Positions 1-9,350 are shown, numbered from the stretch's first letter. The stretch is 64,000 nt of DNA from Acidobacteriota bacterium (GCA_016715115.1 JADKBM010000004.1:1226829-1290828), one strand, 5' to 3'. The notes: a model not told the origin generated them from the sequence alone. Numbers and translations: made by a program.

Positions 1-691
1 GCAAAATGCCGGTCAACGGGTTAAATGCGATCAACGTCTGCGCCTTCGGCGGCAAAATATCGAGCGGATAAAAGATCGGCGAAATGAACATCCAGATCTG
101 GAGCGCAAACGGCAGCGCGAATTTCACGTCGCGAAAACGGACGTTGAGCGCCGCAAAGAGCGTTCCGACACCCAATGCGAGGATCACCGTCAGTCCCAGA
201 AAGACCGGGATCAGCAGTATCGCCGGCGAGACCGCAACGCCGTAAAAAGCCATCAGCGCGAGTAGGACGAACAAGCCCGGAACGAGATCGACAAGTCCGG
301 CGAGCGTCGCTGCGATCGGCACGATCATTCGCGGAAAATAGACCTTTGTGACAAGATTCGTGTTGCCGATCAAACTGCCCGAAGCAAAGGTGACGGCGTT
401 GAAAACGAACAGCCAAACGAGCAATCCGCTCAAAACATAGAGCGGGTACGGAGGGCCCGCCGTATCGAAACGGGCGATCTGGCTGAAAACGACGGCAAAG
501 ATCAAGGTCGTCAGAACCGGCTGCAGAACCGCCCAAAAAACGCCGATGGCGGTTTGCTTGTAGCGGACCTTGATGTCGCGCAAGGTAAGAAAGTAGAGCA
601 ACTCGCGATAGTTCCAAATGTCCTTCAAATCGAGTCTCAGGAAGCCGTGTTCGGGCCCGATCTTCGTGATCTGTGTTTCGTCAGCTCTCAT
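1..691 (-). CDS. ABC-2 type transporter permease (polysaccharide export), 3' end cut by window
   Basis: Membrane subunit of an ABC exporter of the Wzm/ABC2_membrane type, which moves lipid-linked O-antigen or capsule chains across the inner membrane. The minus-strand frame from ATG 691 is open to the window edge (230 residues seen; the family is usually 260-290, so about 30-50 C-terminal residues are missing). An in-frame TAA lies two codons upstream of the ATG, which fixes the start. The N-terminal part has the family signature LTLRDIKVRYKQTAIGVFWA, followed by several hydrophobic segments and a late FISPIFYPLDILPPKAQ loop typical of these permeases. The neighbouring methyltransferase and glycosyltransferases support a surface-polysaccharide role. 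The ATPase partner is not in the window. The substrate cannot be told from sequence. Confidence 0.85.
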   Translation of the reverse strand, partial: MRADETQITKIGPEHGFLRLDLKDIWNYRELLYFLTLRDIKVRYKQTAIGVFWAVLQPVLTTLIFAVVFSQIARFDTAGPPYPLYVLSGLLVWLFVFNAVTFASGSLIGNTNLVTKVYFPRMIVPIAATLAGLVDLVPGLFVLLALMAFYGVAVSPAILLIPVFLGLTVILALGVGTLFAALNVRFRDVKFALPFALQIWMFISPIFYPLDILPPKAQTLIAFNPLTGIL

Positions 692-862
692 CCTTTACCC
701 ATCGATTCTGACCCGGAGCGCGATCCGTCTTGCGATTTTATAGTCTTTCCGAATTGCGCTGCGTTCGTGATTCATCGTCGAACGGCAACCGTCGCCGTTG
801 TTTGCAACTAACCGTTTCAGACTCTAAACTTTACCCGAAAGTATAGCGCAACTAAGAATCCG

Positions 863-1807
863 ATGCTAAAGGAAGACATTCTCGAAGATCTCGCCTGCCC
901 GCGCTGCAAATGTTCGCTGCCGGCCGGCGAACCGTTCAGATGTCCCGATTGCCGCACCGATTACCCGATCATCGGCGGAGTTCCGGTTTTGATCAACGAC
1001 GACAACAGTCTTTTTAGGATCGCTGATTTCGTTGCGCAACGAGACACGACATACAAGACCGCCGTTCCGGCGTGGATGCGGTTTGCCAAGCGATTGGTTC
1101 CGTCGCTGAACCTTAACGTCAAATCGAAAGAGAATTTCGAAGAGCTGATCTCCCGGCTTGGAGAGCGCGGACCGAATCAACGACTGTTGGTTGTCGGCGG
1201 CGCGGTCGAAGGCGAGGGCTTCAAGATCAACGAACTTCCGGAGAGCATAGCGTTGGTCGAGACCGACGTCGCGTTCGGCGATCGGACAGCGATCGTCTGC
1301 GATGCGCACGATCTCCCGTTTCGGGAAGGAACATTCGACGGCGTTATCGTGCAGGCTGTCCTTGAGCACGTCGTCGATCCGGTTCGTTGCGTTTCCGAAA
1401 TTCATCGCGTGCTCAAGGATGACGGGCTCGTTTATGCCGAAACTCCGTTTATGGCTCAGGTTCATCTTGGAAAGTATGATTTCCAGCGTTTCTCGCATCT
1501 CGCGCACCGGCGGCTTTTCCGGCGATTCACCGAGATTGCGAGCGGCGCGACGTGCGGGCCGGGAATGGCGCTTGCCTGGTCCTACGCGTATTTTCTCCAG
1601 AGTTTTTTCACGAGTCAGATCCTGCGGCGGATCGCGTTCGCGTTCGCGAGCTGGACGGGATTTTGGCTCAAGTACTTCGACTATTTCCTGATCGACAAGC
1701 CCGGGACCTACGACGCGGCGCTGAGTTATTACTTTTTCGGCACGCGATCCGAACTTGAACTCGACGACGTGGAACTGATCGGCGGTTATCGCGGGTCGAT
1801 CCGCTGA
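863..1807 (+). CDS. SAM-dependent methyltransferase with N-terminal Trm112-like zinc ribbon
   Basis: Class I methyltransferase of 314 residues. An N-terminal Trm112-like zinc ribbon has Cys pairs CPRC (12-15) and CPDC (27-30). The methyltransferase domain has a glycine-rich SAM loop near 111-119 (VGGAVEGEG) and the motif-IV/post-IV stretch VLEHVVDP (166-173) typical of Methyltransf_11. It lies divergent from the ABC permease gene and converges with the GT2 gene, the two 3' ends overlapping by 22 bases. In surface-polysaccharide clusters such proteins often methylate a sugar or cap a chain. That role is inferred from context, and a lipid or quinone-type substrate cannot be excluded. Confidence 0.8.
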   Translation: MLKEDILEDLACPRCKCSLPAGEPFRCPDCRTDYPIIGGVPVLINDDNSLFRIADFVAQRDTTYKTAVPAWMRFAKRLVPSLNLNVKSKENFEELISRLGERGPNQRLLVVGGAVEGEGFKINELPESIALVETDVAFGDRTAIVCDAHDLPFREGTFDGVIVQAVLEHVVDPVRCVSEIHRVLKDDGLVYAETPFMAQVHLGKYDFQRFSHLAHRRLFRRFTEIASGATCGPGMALAWSYAYFLQSFFTSQILRRIAFAFASWTGFWLKYFDYFLIDKPGTYDAALSYYFFGTRSELELDDVELIGGYRGSIR

Positions 1808-2721
1808 CGCGATAGGAAGCGCGCCGCTCGCGCCTTCCCAGCAAATACGAATCCCGGCACGAAAAACCTAAACAACATCCGCAGCGCGGCGGCGTGAGAG
1901 TCGGCACCCTTCAGATTCTGCCGAAAAAGCGTCCAGCCTTGGCGGCGATGCCCGTTGCGTATGAAATCGGCGACGCATCGGAATTTGAGTTTGGTCTGTG
2001 CGTTCTCGAGTTCGCTTTCGGTCAATCCCGTTTCGACGCGCGTCCGGCGTTGCGCCTCAAGCCATTCGTTCATCATCAGCGGGAAATCGGCGCTCGTGTT
2101 GTAACCGTGAATGCGCCAGGCTGACAGCATCTTTGGGTCAAGCGCAAACTCGCCGACCGCGGTCAGCCGCAGATAAAGTTCGTAATCTTCAAGTATCGAA
2201 TCCTCGTTCCAACTGCATTTTTCGAGCGCCGAACGCCGGTAAACGACGCTCGCGCTCGTCGGAATGATCGGATAAAGAAGCATCGAAAGCGCATTGCCGT
2301 CTGCGTAAGCGCCCCATTTGTCGGTCGAGTCAAAAACATTGTCCGATTCGTCGACGAGGTAGGCGTGGCCATACGCGAGAACGGCCTTTGGACGTTGTTC
2401 GAGCAGCGCAACGCGACTGGCAAGAAACTCAGGCAACCAGATGTCGTCCGAACTGATGTAGGCGAAAAACTGACTTTCGGTCAGGCCGAAGCCCTCGTTC
2501 AATGTGGCGCAGAGTCCGCGGTTCTCGCGTACAATCAATTCCGAATCGAAATGGCAGTCGGCGAGGACGCGTTCGATGACGGCGACGGATTCGTCTTTTG
2601 AACCGTCGTCAATTACAATCAGTTTCTTCGGGCGCAACGTCTGCGCGAAGATCGAACGAAGTGTTCGCTCGACAAATGGCGCATGGTTGTAGCTCGGCAC
2701 GAGAACGGTTACTTCGGACAC
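1786..2721 (-). CDS. Glycosyltransferase family 2
   Basis: GT-A fold family 2 glycosyltransferase, 311 residues, that would transfer a sugar from a nucleotide-sugar donor onto a growing polysaccharide or lipid carrier at the cytoplasmic membrane face. The N-terminus VTVLVPSYNHAPFVERTL is typical, with IDDGS at 37-41 for nucleotide binding and the DxD-type motif SSDDIW at 90-95 (Asp 92, 93). The start is GTG at 2721. The last 22 bases overlap the convergent methyltransferase gene. The donor and acceptor cannot be predicted. Family assignment is secure; the pathway is inferred from the neighbouring GT4 genes and ABC permease. Confidence 0.88.
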   Translation of the reverse strand: MSEVTVLVPSYNHAPFVERTLRSIFAQTLRPKKLIVIDDGSKDESVAVIERVLADCHFDSELIVRENRGLCATLNEGFGLTESQFFAYISSDDIWLPEFLASRVALLEQRPKAVLAYGHAYLVDESDNVFDSTDKWGAYADGNALSMLLYPIIPTSASVVYRRSALEKCSWNEDSILEDYELYLRLTAVGEFALDPKMLSAWRIHGYNTSADFPLMMNEWLEAQRRTRVETGLTESELENAQTKLKFRCVADFIRNGHRRQGWTLFRQNLKGADSHAAALRMLFRFFVPGFVFAGKARAARFLSRQRIDPR

Positions 2722-2768
2722 GGGTGTAGTTTAGCGCGATACGTCCGAAGCCCGCTAATTTCGGAATT

Positions 2769-2869
2769 ATGATTTGCGATCGCGGATTTGGGGATTTGCT
2801 AGCGGCTAAACGGTCCTTGCAAATCGCATCGCCGCAAATCCAGAATCAGAATCCAAAATCCAAAATCCC
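2769..2869. repeat. Heptamer-period repeat tract (ATCCAAA / GATTTGC family) upstream of a GT4 gene
   Basis: Tract of degenerate 7-bp units (ATCCAAA, AATCGCA, GATTTGC). The left half carries GATTTG-type units and the right half the reverse complement (CAAATC), so the tract can fold on itself. It fills the leader of the glycosyltransferase gene and creates a false in-frame N-terminal extension. Confidence 0.75.
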
Positions 2870-2870
2870 T

Positions 2871-3980
2871 ATGCGGGTTCTTCATTTTCTCGACACGACA
2901 AATCGCGGCGGCGCTGAAACGCAGGTGCTCGACATCTGCCGCAACGCGCTCGATTTCGGTCTGGAAATGACATTTGTGACGGCGCAAGGTGGAACGCTTG
3001 AAGAGGAGTTTCGCGAGTCGGGCGCGGCATTCATTCGGCTCGGGCGCAAGTTCCCGATCGATCTTTATCTTGCGTCGCAGTTGCGCCGGATCATCAAGGA
3101 GCGCGGAATCGAGGTCGTTCACGGTTATCAGGCGGTCGAGGGCCTGCACCTTTATCTTGCGACGCGCGGATTGAAGAATGTCCGAAGGGTTCTGAGTTTC
3201 CAGGGTGGAACGGTTTATGACTGGAAGAACCGTCGAACGCTTCGGTTTCTGATTCCGCGAATGGACGCGAACGTTGTCGTCAGCAAGGGTTTGAAACGGC
3301 TTCACGCCGAAACCGATCGGTTCGACACGTCGAATTTTACCGTTATCCCGAACGGTGCCGATGCAAAACGCCTTAAACCGACGGGAAAGAGTCTCAAAAA
3401 GGAACTCGGGCTTTCGGGTGACGCGCGCCTGATCGGAATGGTCGGCAATTTCTACGCCGAACTACGCAAGGATCAGTTGACGGTCTGCCGCGCGCTGCCG
3501 CGTGTGTTCGACGAGCACCGGAATGCGAATATGGTCTTTGCCGGCAAGATCGAGAACGGCGCGGAGGACAAATTCGCCGATTGTCTGAACTTTTGCTTAA
3601 AGAACAACATCGCCGACCGCGTCCATTTCCTCGGCGGACGCAGCGATGTCGGAGACGTTCTTGCGGCGCTCGACGTCTTTGTTCTTTCGTCCCGGCGCGA
3701 GGGGTTGCCGGTCGCGGTTTCGGAAGCGATGCTCGCCGGTTTGCCGCTCGTCCTGTCCGACATCGAACCGCTCATCGAAGTTTCGGACAATGGACGCTGC
3801 GCCGAGATCTTCAAGACCGGAAATCCGGACGAACTCGCCGCGCGGTTGCTGGATCTTCTCGGCGACGAGGATCGGCGCCTCGCTCTCGCGGAAAGCGGTC
3901 GGCAGTTCGGGATCAAAAACTACAGCATCGAAGCGCACCTGCGCGGTTTGAAGGAGCTTTACGAACGGATCGTACGATGA
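2871..3980 (+). CDS. Glycosyltransferase family 4 (GT-B)
   Basis: Family 4 glycosyltransferase, 369 residues from ATG 2871. An upstream in-frame ATG at 2769 exists, but the 34 extra codons are only heptamer repeat, so the later start is chosen. The N-terminal Rossmann domain begins MRVLHFLDTTNRGGAETQ, with the GGAE glycine loop. The C-terminal Glycos_transf_1 domain includes VIPNGAD and a donor-binding SRREGLPVAVSEAMLAGLP stretch near residues 273-291 (EX7E type). The stop codon overlaps the next glycosyltransferase start (ATGA), so the two are translationally coupled. Role in surface-polysaccharide assembly is inferred. Confidence 0.9.
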   Translation: MRVLHFLDTTNRGGAETQVLDICRNALDFGLEMTFVTAQGGTLEEEFRESGAAFIRLGRKFPIDLYLASQLRRIIKERGIEVVHGYQAVEGLHLYLATRGLKNVRRVLSFQGGTVYDWKNRRTLRFLIPRMDANVVVSKGLKRLHAETDRFDTSNFTVIPNGADAKRLKPTGKSLKKELGLSGDARLIGMVGNFYAELRKDQLTVCRALPRVFDEHRNANMVFAGKIENGAEDKFADCLNFCLKNNIADRVHFLGGRSDVGDVLAALDVFVLSSRREGLPVAVSEAMLAGLPLVLSDIEPLIEVSDNGRCAEIFKTGNPDELAARLLDLLGDEDRRLALAESGRQFGIKNYSIEAHLRGLKELYERIVR

Positions 3981-5065
3981 AGATTCTGATCGGAATGCCG
4001 AGCAAAGATTCCTGGGGCGGTCCGGCGTCGAGCGAACCCCCGTTCGTCGATGCTTTGCGCGCAGCGGGCGTGGAGGTTACCGACGAGGTTTACGTTTACG
4101 GTGACAGGGACAAGCCGACTCCGATCTTCGAACGCATCCGGCGTGTTGTCAAAACCGCGAATCGGTTTCGCAAAATACTGAAGAAACAGGAATTCGACGT
4201 TATCCACCTAAACACGGCGTTCGATCTCAAGACGATACTTCGGGATTCGTTCTCGATCTTTTGGATGCGCCCCGGGAGCGCGAAGGTCTTTTTGAAGCTT
4301 CACGGTTCCGAAGCCGAAAGATTTGCCGAAACGAATTTTTTCGTCCGGTTTCTGATCAGTTTCCTGAAGCGCCGCGTTGACGGTTTCGGCATCCACACGC
4401 GGGAGGAGATGAAGAATTTCCTCGAGCTCGGCTTCGACGAACGGAAATTTCATTTTGTGAAGAACGCCGTCACCATCCACGCGGATTTGCCCGATAGTTT
4501 CGTCAGGGATCAAAAGGAACCAAACGGGCGATTCCGCCTGTTGTTCGTTTCTCGCTTCATTCCGGCAAAAGGCCTGATCGAGACGATTCGCGCCTGTGCG
4601 AACCTTCGTGATCGCGGATTCGACTTTGAGCTGATCGCGCTCGGGGACGGCGAAACTCGCTCCGAAGCCGAACGTCTCGTCGCCGAACTTGAACTTACGG
4701 ACCGCGTGCACTTCACGGGTTACATCCCCGAATCGGACGTCACGAGCCACTTTTTCGATTGCGATATCTTCGTTTTTCCGACGCGCCATCCCGAAGGCTT
4801 TCCAAACGTACTTTTCAAGGCGGTCGCAGTCGGGCTGCCGATCGTGACCACACCGGTCCGCGCCGCCGCCGACTATATGAGCGAGCCGGAAAACTGTCTG
4901 TTTTCGACGCAGGATCCCGATAATATTGCCGAGAAGATCGGCAAACTGATTGAAAACACACAGCTTCGCGAATCAATGAGCGGTGAAAATCTGAAACTCG
5001 GCAAGTCGCTTTTGCCCGCCGAGATCGCGAGGGAATTTCTCGCGATCTATGAGAACCTTCGGTGA
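3977..5065 (+). CDS. Glycosyltransferase family 4 (second, coupled)
   Basis: Family 4 glycosyltransferase, 362 residues. The chosen ATG at 3977 overlaps the stop of the preceding gene (ATGA). The frame is open further upstream, but that stretch is an alternative frame of the upstream gene. The protein starts MKILIGMPSKDSWGGPASS with a glycine-rich loop. The C-terminal half contains LLFVSRFIPAKGL (start of the donor-binding domain) and the EX7E-type RHPEGFPNVLFKAVAVGLP near residue 269. It probably adds a sugar after the upstream GT4. The donor is unknown. Confidence 0.9.
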   Translation: MKILIGMPSKDSWGGPASSEPPFVDALRAAGVEVTDEVYVYGDRDKPTPIFERIRRVVKTANRFRKILKKQEFDVIHLNTAFDLKTILRDSFSIFWMRPGSAKVFLKLHGSEAERFAETNFFVRFLISFLKRRVDGFGIHTREEMKNFLELGFDERKFHFVKNAVTIHADLPDSFVRDQKEPNGRFRLLFVSRFIPAKGLIETIRACANLRDRGFDFELIALGDGETRSEAERLVAELELTDRVHFTGYIPESDVTSHFFDCDIFVFPTRHPEGFPNVLFKAVAVGLPIVTTPVRAAADYMSEPENCLFSTQDPDNIAEKIGKLIENTQLRESMSGENLKLGKSLLPAEIAREFLAIYENLR

Positions 5066-5078
5066 CGCGGGCGATTTA

Positions 5079-5113
5079 TCAACTAACACCTATCCGCTAT
5101 CAACTATTCCGAA
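5079..5113. repeat. Heptamer-period repeat (TATCAAC family), short
   Basis: Short tract with units TTATCAAC, CTATCCG and CTATCAAC in the 140-bp spacer between the GT4 gene and aat. The same family recurs at 28.5, 37.8, 40.2, 52.4 and 56.0 kb. Confidence 0.55.
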
Positions 5114-5205
5114 TATCCCCGCTCTCGACTCAAAACCATAGCTGCCAAACCGGGCGTTTCCTTTACGCCCGCGATTTGCTATTTTCGTCATAGGAATTCC
5201 GTCAA

Positions 5206-5895
5206 ATGTCCACGATCGCGTTTCCAAATCCGCGCCGGCACATATTCAGCGAATGGGTGCTGATCGGCGACTACTACTACAATGCCCGAGACATCATTGG
5301 TTTCGGGGGCGAAATGACGGTCGAGAATCTACGCACAGCGTATCGCAGCGGCATATTTCCATGGCATATCGAGGGCGTTCCGCTACCTTGGTTTTGTCCC
5401 GAACGACGAGCCATTCTCGAGTTTGAGAACTTGCGCGTTTCCCGGAGTCTGCGCCGTGAGTACCGCAAGACCGAGTTCACTTTTTCGATCGACCGGAGTT
5501 TCAGAGAGGTCGTCGAAAGCTGCGCCGCGACCGTTCGCAGCGATGGCGCCGGAACCTGGATCACCGCGGATTTCAAACTCGCATTCGGAGAACTTCATCG
5601 TGCGGGCGATGCCCACAGCGTCGAGGTTTGGGACGGCGATGAACTGGTCGGAGGACTCTACGGCGTCGACTCCGGCGGCGTTTTCTGCGGCGAGAGTATG
5701 TTCTTCAAACGATCAAACGCGTCCAAGTTCGCGCTGCTTTTTCTCGTCGAACATCTTCGCTCACGCGGCGCGACGTGGCTCGACATCCAAGTGATGACGC
5801 CGCATTTTGAAGCATTTGGCGCAAAAGAAATTGACCGCACGGAATTTTTGGATAAACTCGAGGAAACTTGCGCGTTGAAACTTGAACTATTTTGA
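5206..5895 (+). CDS. aat: Leucyl/phenylalanyl-tRNA--protein transferase
   Basis: Transfers Leu or Phe from aminoacyl-tRNA to N-terminal Arg/Lys of proteins, marking them for ClpS/ClpAP degradation (bacterial N-end rule). At 229 residues it is close to the usual length (E. coli about 234). Hallmarks are YRSGIFPW (46-53), PLPWFCPERR (59-68) and GLYGVDSGGVFCGESMF near 156, the GNAT-fold core with the GESMF signature. It begins with a short N-terminal extension before the conserved core. The downstream dehydrogenase ATG lies 1 base after its stop, so the two are probably cotranscribed without functional relation. Confidence 0.96.
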   Translation: MSTIAFPNPRRHIFSEWVLIGDYYYNARDIIGFGGEMTVENLRTAYRSGIFPWHIEGVPLPWFCPERRAILEFENLRVSRSLRREYRKTEFTFSIDRSFREVVESCAATVRSDGAGTWITADFKLAFGELHRAGDAHSVEVWDGDELVGGLYGVDSGGVFCGESMFFKRSNASKFALLFLVEHLRSRGATWLDIQVMTPHFEAFGAKEIDRTEFLDKLEETCALKLELF

Positions 5896-5896
5896 T

Positions 5897-6937
5897 ATGG
5901 CTAATTTCCTTATTTACGGAGCAAACGGATATACCGGCGAACTGATCGCGCGGTACGCGGCCGAACGCGGGATGAAACCGATCCTCGCGGGACGCAACGC
6001 GGCCGGAATTGACGAAATCGCGCAACGATTCGGCTTCGAATCGCGCGTTTTTTCGCTTGAGGAGACCGAAAAACTCGATACAGCGCTCGGCGAGGTCGAT
6101 TTCGTGATTCACGCGGCCGGACCGTTTTCGATCACGTCGCGGCCGATGGCCGAGGCGTGCCTGCGCACCAAGCGGCACTATCTCGATATAACCGGCGAGA
6201 TCTCGGTGTTCGAATCGATGGCGCTCCTCGACGAACACGCAAAAGCCGCAGGCATTATGGTGATGCCGGGTGTCGGTTTCGATGTCGTACCGTCGGATTG
6301 CCTCGCGCGGCATCTTAAGGATCGCCTGCCGTCGGCGACCGAGCTGACGCTCGCGTTTTACGGGCTCGGGCGCATCTCACACGGAACGCAGGCGACGATG
6401 ACGATGAACGTCGGGCGCGGCGGCGCGGTACGACGCGACGGCGAGATCGTGACCGTACCGTCGGCGTACAAGACTCGCGAGATCGATTTCGGCGAGTTCA
6501 CGAAGACAGGCGTGACGATTCCGTGGGGGGATGTTTCGACGGCCTACTATTCGACCGGCATTCCCAATATTGAAGTTTATACCGTGCTGCCTGACTCGAG
6601 CCGGACGCTCTTGAAATTGAGCCGCTATCTCGGTTGGCTGCTGGCAACGGGTCCGATTCAGGCCGTCCTTCAAAAACAGATCCCGGCGGGCGGTCCGAGC
6701 GACGACGAACGGGCGAAAGGCAAGACCTATCTTTGGGGCCACGCGGCGGACGAAGACGGAAACGCCGTCGAAGCCCGCCAGTTCGGCCCCGAAGGCTATA
6801 CGCTGACCGCGCTGACGGCCCTCAAGATCGCGGAGAAGATCCTCGGCGGAGAATTCTGTCCGGGTTTCCAAACACCGGCGAAATGTTACGGAGCCGATCT
6901 GATTCTCGAAATCGAAGGGACAAGTCGGGACTCTTGA
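5897..6937 (+). CDS. Saccharopine dehydrogenase-like NAD(P)-binding oxidoreductase (trans-acting enoyl reductase type)
   Basis: Rossmann-fold oxidoreductase of the saccharopine dehydrogenase NADP-binding family, 346 residues. It is similar in layout to trans-acting enoyl reductases that work with lipid or polyketide substrates. The dinucleotide loop GANGYTGE (8-15) lies at the N-terminus, then HAAGPFSITSRPMAEACL and HYLDITGE, both typical of the family. Start chosen at ATG 5897, one base after the aat stop; a TTG further upstream lies inside aat. It may act on a lipid; the substrate is unknown. No lysine-biosynthesis genes are nearby, so a role in saccharopine metabolism is unlikely. Confidence 0.8.
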   Translation: MANFLIYGANGYTGELIARYAAERGMKPILAGRNAAGIDEIAQRFGFESRVFSLEETEKLDTALGEVDFVIHAAGPFSITSRPMAEACLRTKRHYLDITGEISVFESMALLDEHAKAAGIMVMPGVGFDVVPSDCLARHLKDRLPSATELTLAFYGLGRISHGTQATMTMNVGRGGAVRRDGEIVTVPSAYKTREIDFGEFTKTGVTIPWGDVSTAYYSTGIPNIEVYTVLPDSSRTLLKLSRYLGWLLATGPIQAVLQKQIPAGGPSDDERAKGKTYLWGHAADEDGNAVEARQFGPEGYTLTALTALKIAEKILGGEFCPGFQTPAKCYGADLILEIEGTSRDS

Positions 6938-6979
6938 ATTGAGCATAGGATTCAGTTCACGTTTTGTGGATTTGGCTAT

Positions 6980-8392
6980 ATGGACAGAAGACGCTTCATA
7001 CATCATTTGGGAGCATTTTCCGGCGGCTTGGCGCTGGCATGCAGCGGCTTGGGAAGGCGCGCCGAAGTTCTGGCGCAAACCGGCGACGTTTCGCGATTCA
7101 AGGCGCCGGGTTTCGGTGAACTCATTCCGACCAAAGCTTTGAATTCAGAAGTCTCTCATCTAGCACTCCCGAATGGGTTTAGGTACACGGTCATCGGAAC
7201 GGCCGGCGATCGGATGTCGGACGGACGAATAACGCCCACCAAGCACGACGGAATGGCGACCTTCAAGGTTGGCGGCGAACTCCGCGTCGTGCGCAACCAC
7301 GAGGTCGTTAACGACAAAATACCGGTTTCGGGCGCCGGGATCGGAACCGCGAATCATTATGACGAAACCGCCGGTGGCGGCACGACAACGCTTGTCATCA
7401 ATCCGAAGACGCGTCTGATCGAACGCGATTTCGTGAGTCTGTCGGGAACGCTGATCAACTGTGCCGGCGGACCGACACCCTGGGGAAGTTGGATCTCGTG
7501 CGAAGAAACGACGCTGGGGCCGACCGTCCGGACGAGTTCGAGCGGTAAGAAGACCGGCGGTTTCGCGAAGCCGCACGGTTATTGTTTCGAGGTTCCGGCA
7601 TCGGCCAATTCAGCGGTCACGCCCGTTCCGCTCAAAGCGATGGGGCGTTTCGTCCACGAAGCGATCGCCGTCGACAAGAAATCCGGAGTCGTTTATCTGA
7701 CCGAAGACTACAACCCGGCCGGGTTTTACCGGTTTTTGCCGAAACGAAACAAGCGTCTCGCCGAAGGCGGCGTTCTCCAAGTTCTGAAAGTTGCCGACAG
7801 GGATAACTACGACACACGCAAAGGTCAGAGTACCGGGGCGGTTCTTAAAGCGAAATGGGTGACGATCGACAACCCGGATCCGGAAATCGCGGATACCGAC
7901 GATGCGGCGGTGATAAAACAGGGAATTGCAAAGGGCTGTGCGGTCTTCACGCGTCTCGAAGGTATTTGCGCAGATGCTAAAGGCAGGATCTTCTTTGATT
8001 CAACCGACGGCGGCGAACATCGTGCCGGCCAGATCTGGTTGTACACACCGACCGGTAAAGATGAAGGAACGCTGACTCTGATGTTCGAATCGCCGAGCCG
8101 TGAGGTTCTCGATATGCCGGACAACATCTGTCTCCACCCGAAAAGCGGGCTCCTGTTTGTTTGCGAAGACAGCGATTACAAGGAAGTTTCGGGTAAGCCC
8201 GAAAACTTCGTACGAATTCTGACTGCGGACGGACGAATTGCCGATTTTGCGAAGAACATTTCGCCCGGCAAAGAATCCAGCGAGTTCGCCGGATCGGCTT
8301 TTTCACGCGACGGCAAAACTATGTTCGTGAATCTGCAAACGGTCGGAGCGACTTTTGCGATTTGGGGAGATTGGAAAAAGTTCAGGAACTAG
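6980..8392 (+). CDS. PhoX-like (DUF839) protein with Tat signal
   Basis: Exported protein of the PhoX/DUF839 family, 470 residues. Characterised PhoX enzymes are Ca- and Fe-dependent alkaline phosphatases of the periplasm that release phosphate from organic esters. The N-terminus MDRRRFIHHLGAFSGGLALA is a twin-arginine signal. Family landmarks are VVRNHEVVND, NCAGGPTPWGSWISCEET, GRFVHEAIAVD, YLTEDYNP and RLEGICADAKGRIFFDSTDGG, spanning the beta-propeller. Start at ATG 6980. It stands alone between other transcription units with no phosphate-uptake genes nearby. Family is sure; phosphatase activity is likely but not proven for this branch. Confidence 0.85.
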   Translation: MDRRRFIHHLGAFSGGLALACSGLGRRAEVLAQTGDVSRFKAPGFGELIPTKALNSEVSHLALPNGFRYTVIGTAGDRMSDGRITPTKHDGMATFKVGGELRVVRNHEVVNDKIPVSGAGIGTANHYDETAGGGTTTLVINPKTRLIERDFVSLSGTLINCAGGPTPWGSWISCEETTLGPTVRTSSSGKKTGGFAKPHGYCFEVPASANSAVTPVPLKAMGRFVHEAIAVDKKSGVVYLTEDYNPAGFYRFLPKRNKRLAEGGVLQVLKVADRDNYDTRKGQSTGAVLKAKWVTIDNPDPEIADTDDAAVIKQGIAKGCAVFTRLEGICADAKGRIFFDSTDGGEHRAGQIWLYTPTGKDEGTLTLMFESPSREVLDMPDNICLHPKSGLLFVCEDSDYKEVSGKPENFVRILTADGRIADFAKNISPGKESSEFAGSAFSRDGKTMFVNLQTVGATFAIWGDWKKFRN

Positions 8393-8519
8393 CTAAGAAT
8401 ACTTGGTTTGGCGGGCCGCATTGAGAAAACCGACTGAGATTGACCGGTAATTTCGCGCAAAAAAGCTAGCACTCGACAAGAATGCCAATGCGGTTGCCAA
8501 CTGCCGATAACTACCGGAA

Positions 8520-8720
8520 CTAGGCTGCGGTTTCGAAGAGCGCGAGGATCTGCTTGCCTTCGCTGGAGCGCGGGTCGATCGTGCGGACGTGCTTGTGACC
8601 CTGCATTTCCCAGATTGCGGTCACGCTTCCTTCCTTTTCAACTGCATGATACGAAACATCTTGCGTGGTTTCAGTTGCCTCGGCCGTTTCTTCCGCCGTG
8701 ACTGTTGCGTTCTCTGACAT
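8520..8720 (-). CDS. Small hypothetical protein, 66 residues
   Basis: Unrecognised small acidic protein. Start taken at ATG 8720 with an AGGAG ribosome site about 10 bases upstream; a TTG one codon earlier is less likely. The N-terminal third is rich in Thr, Glu and Ala (MSENATVTAEETAEATETT) and probably disordered. The rest contains a compact stretch (SVTAIWEMQGHKHVRTIDP) that could form a small beta unit. No membrane segment or known motif. It is the only open frame with a good ribosome site in this stretch, which supports it being real. Function unknown. Confidence 0.6.
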   Translation of the reverse strand: MSENATVTAEETAEATETTQDVSYHAVEKEGSVTAIWEMQGHKHVRTIDPRSSEGKQILALFETAA

Positions 8721-8861
8721 CAATTACAAAAATCTCCTGTTAAATTATCGTTTTCCTTCAAACTTATGATAGTACACGTATTGTCGCACACTTGGCAAAA
8801 TACAGTCCACTATCCGCGCGCCGTGACACGTTGAAGAGTAGTTGAAATTCGGCAGTCCCGG

Positions 8862-9284
8862 CTAGCCGGCGTTCGATTCGGCCGGTTTGTTGATGAATGC
8901 GATCACGATTCCGTTGATTATCAACGAAACGGCATCGCCGATGATCTGTTTTACAACAACCGCTCCGGGGGTCGGTTGAACCGCATAATAGATCAGATAC
9001 ATCGGAATCGTCGCGACGCAGACAATTGCCAGCGCGAACCGGATTCCCTGCACAAGCCAAGGTCCATTGTTCATTCCCTGGCGATAAATCCAGACCAGCC
9101 CGGCCGCGATGAACACGTGAGCCAGAAGCATAAACGGAAAATAGCCGGCGGCGTCCGCTTCGGACCGAAACATCGACGTCAGCTTCATATATTCCGGATT
9201 CAGTATCACGCCGTGGACGACGAAACTCCCGCCCATTGCAATGACGAACGCAACGACCAGTGAAATGATGAACTTCGAATTCAT
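8862..9284 (-). CDS. Small integral membrane protein, four predicted TM helices
   Basis: Unrecognised 140-residue inner-membrane protein. Hydrophobic segments lie near residues 5-27, 47-66, 78-100 and 108-130, with the charged loops HGVILNPEYMKLTSMFRSE and YRQGMNNGPW between them. ATG 9284 is preceded by GGAG at about 9 bases. Monocistronic by appearance, between the 66-residue gene and the serine hydrolase gene on the same strand. No catalytic or transport motif seen; a transport-accessory or membrane-integrity role would be a guess. Confidence 0.7.
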   Translation of the reverse strand: MNSKFIISLVVAFVIAMGGSFVVHGVILNPEYMKLTSMFRSEADAAGYFPFMLLAHVFIAAGLVWIYRQGMNNGPWLVQGIRFALAIVCVATIPMYLIYYAVQPTPGAVVVKQIIGDAVSLIINGIVIAFINKPAESNAG

Positions 9285-9350
9285 ATTCGATTCTCCTTTC
9301 GAGTTTTTTGGTTAGCGCCGAAAGTATAACCGAATTCTTAGATATCGCAA

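Noticed and set aside
21..617. 198-codon minus-strand frame at the left edge
   Set aside because: Another minus frame in the same place encodes a clear ABC-2 permease starting at 691; this one is its shadow.
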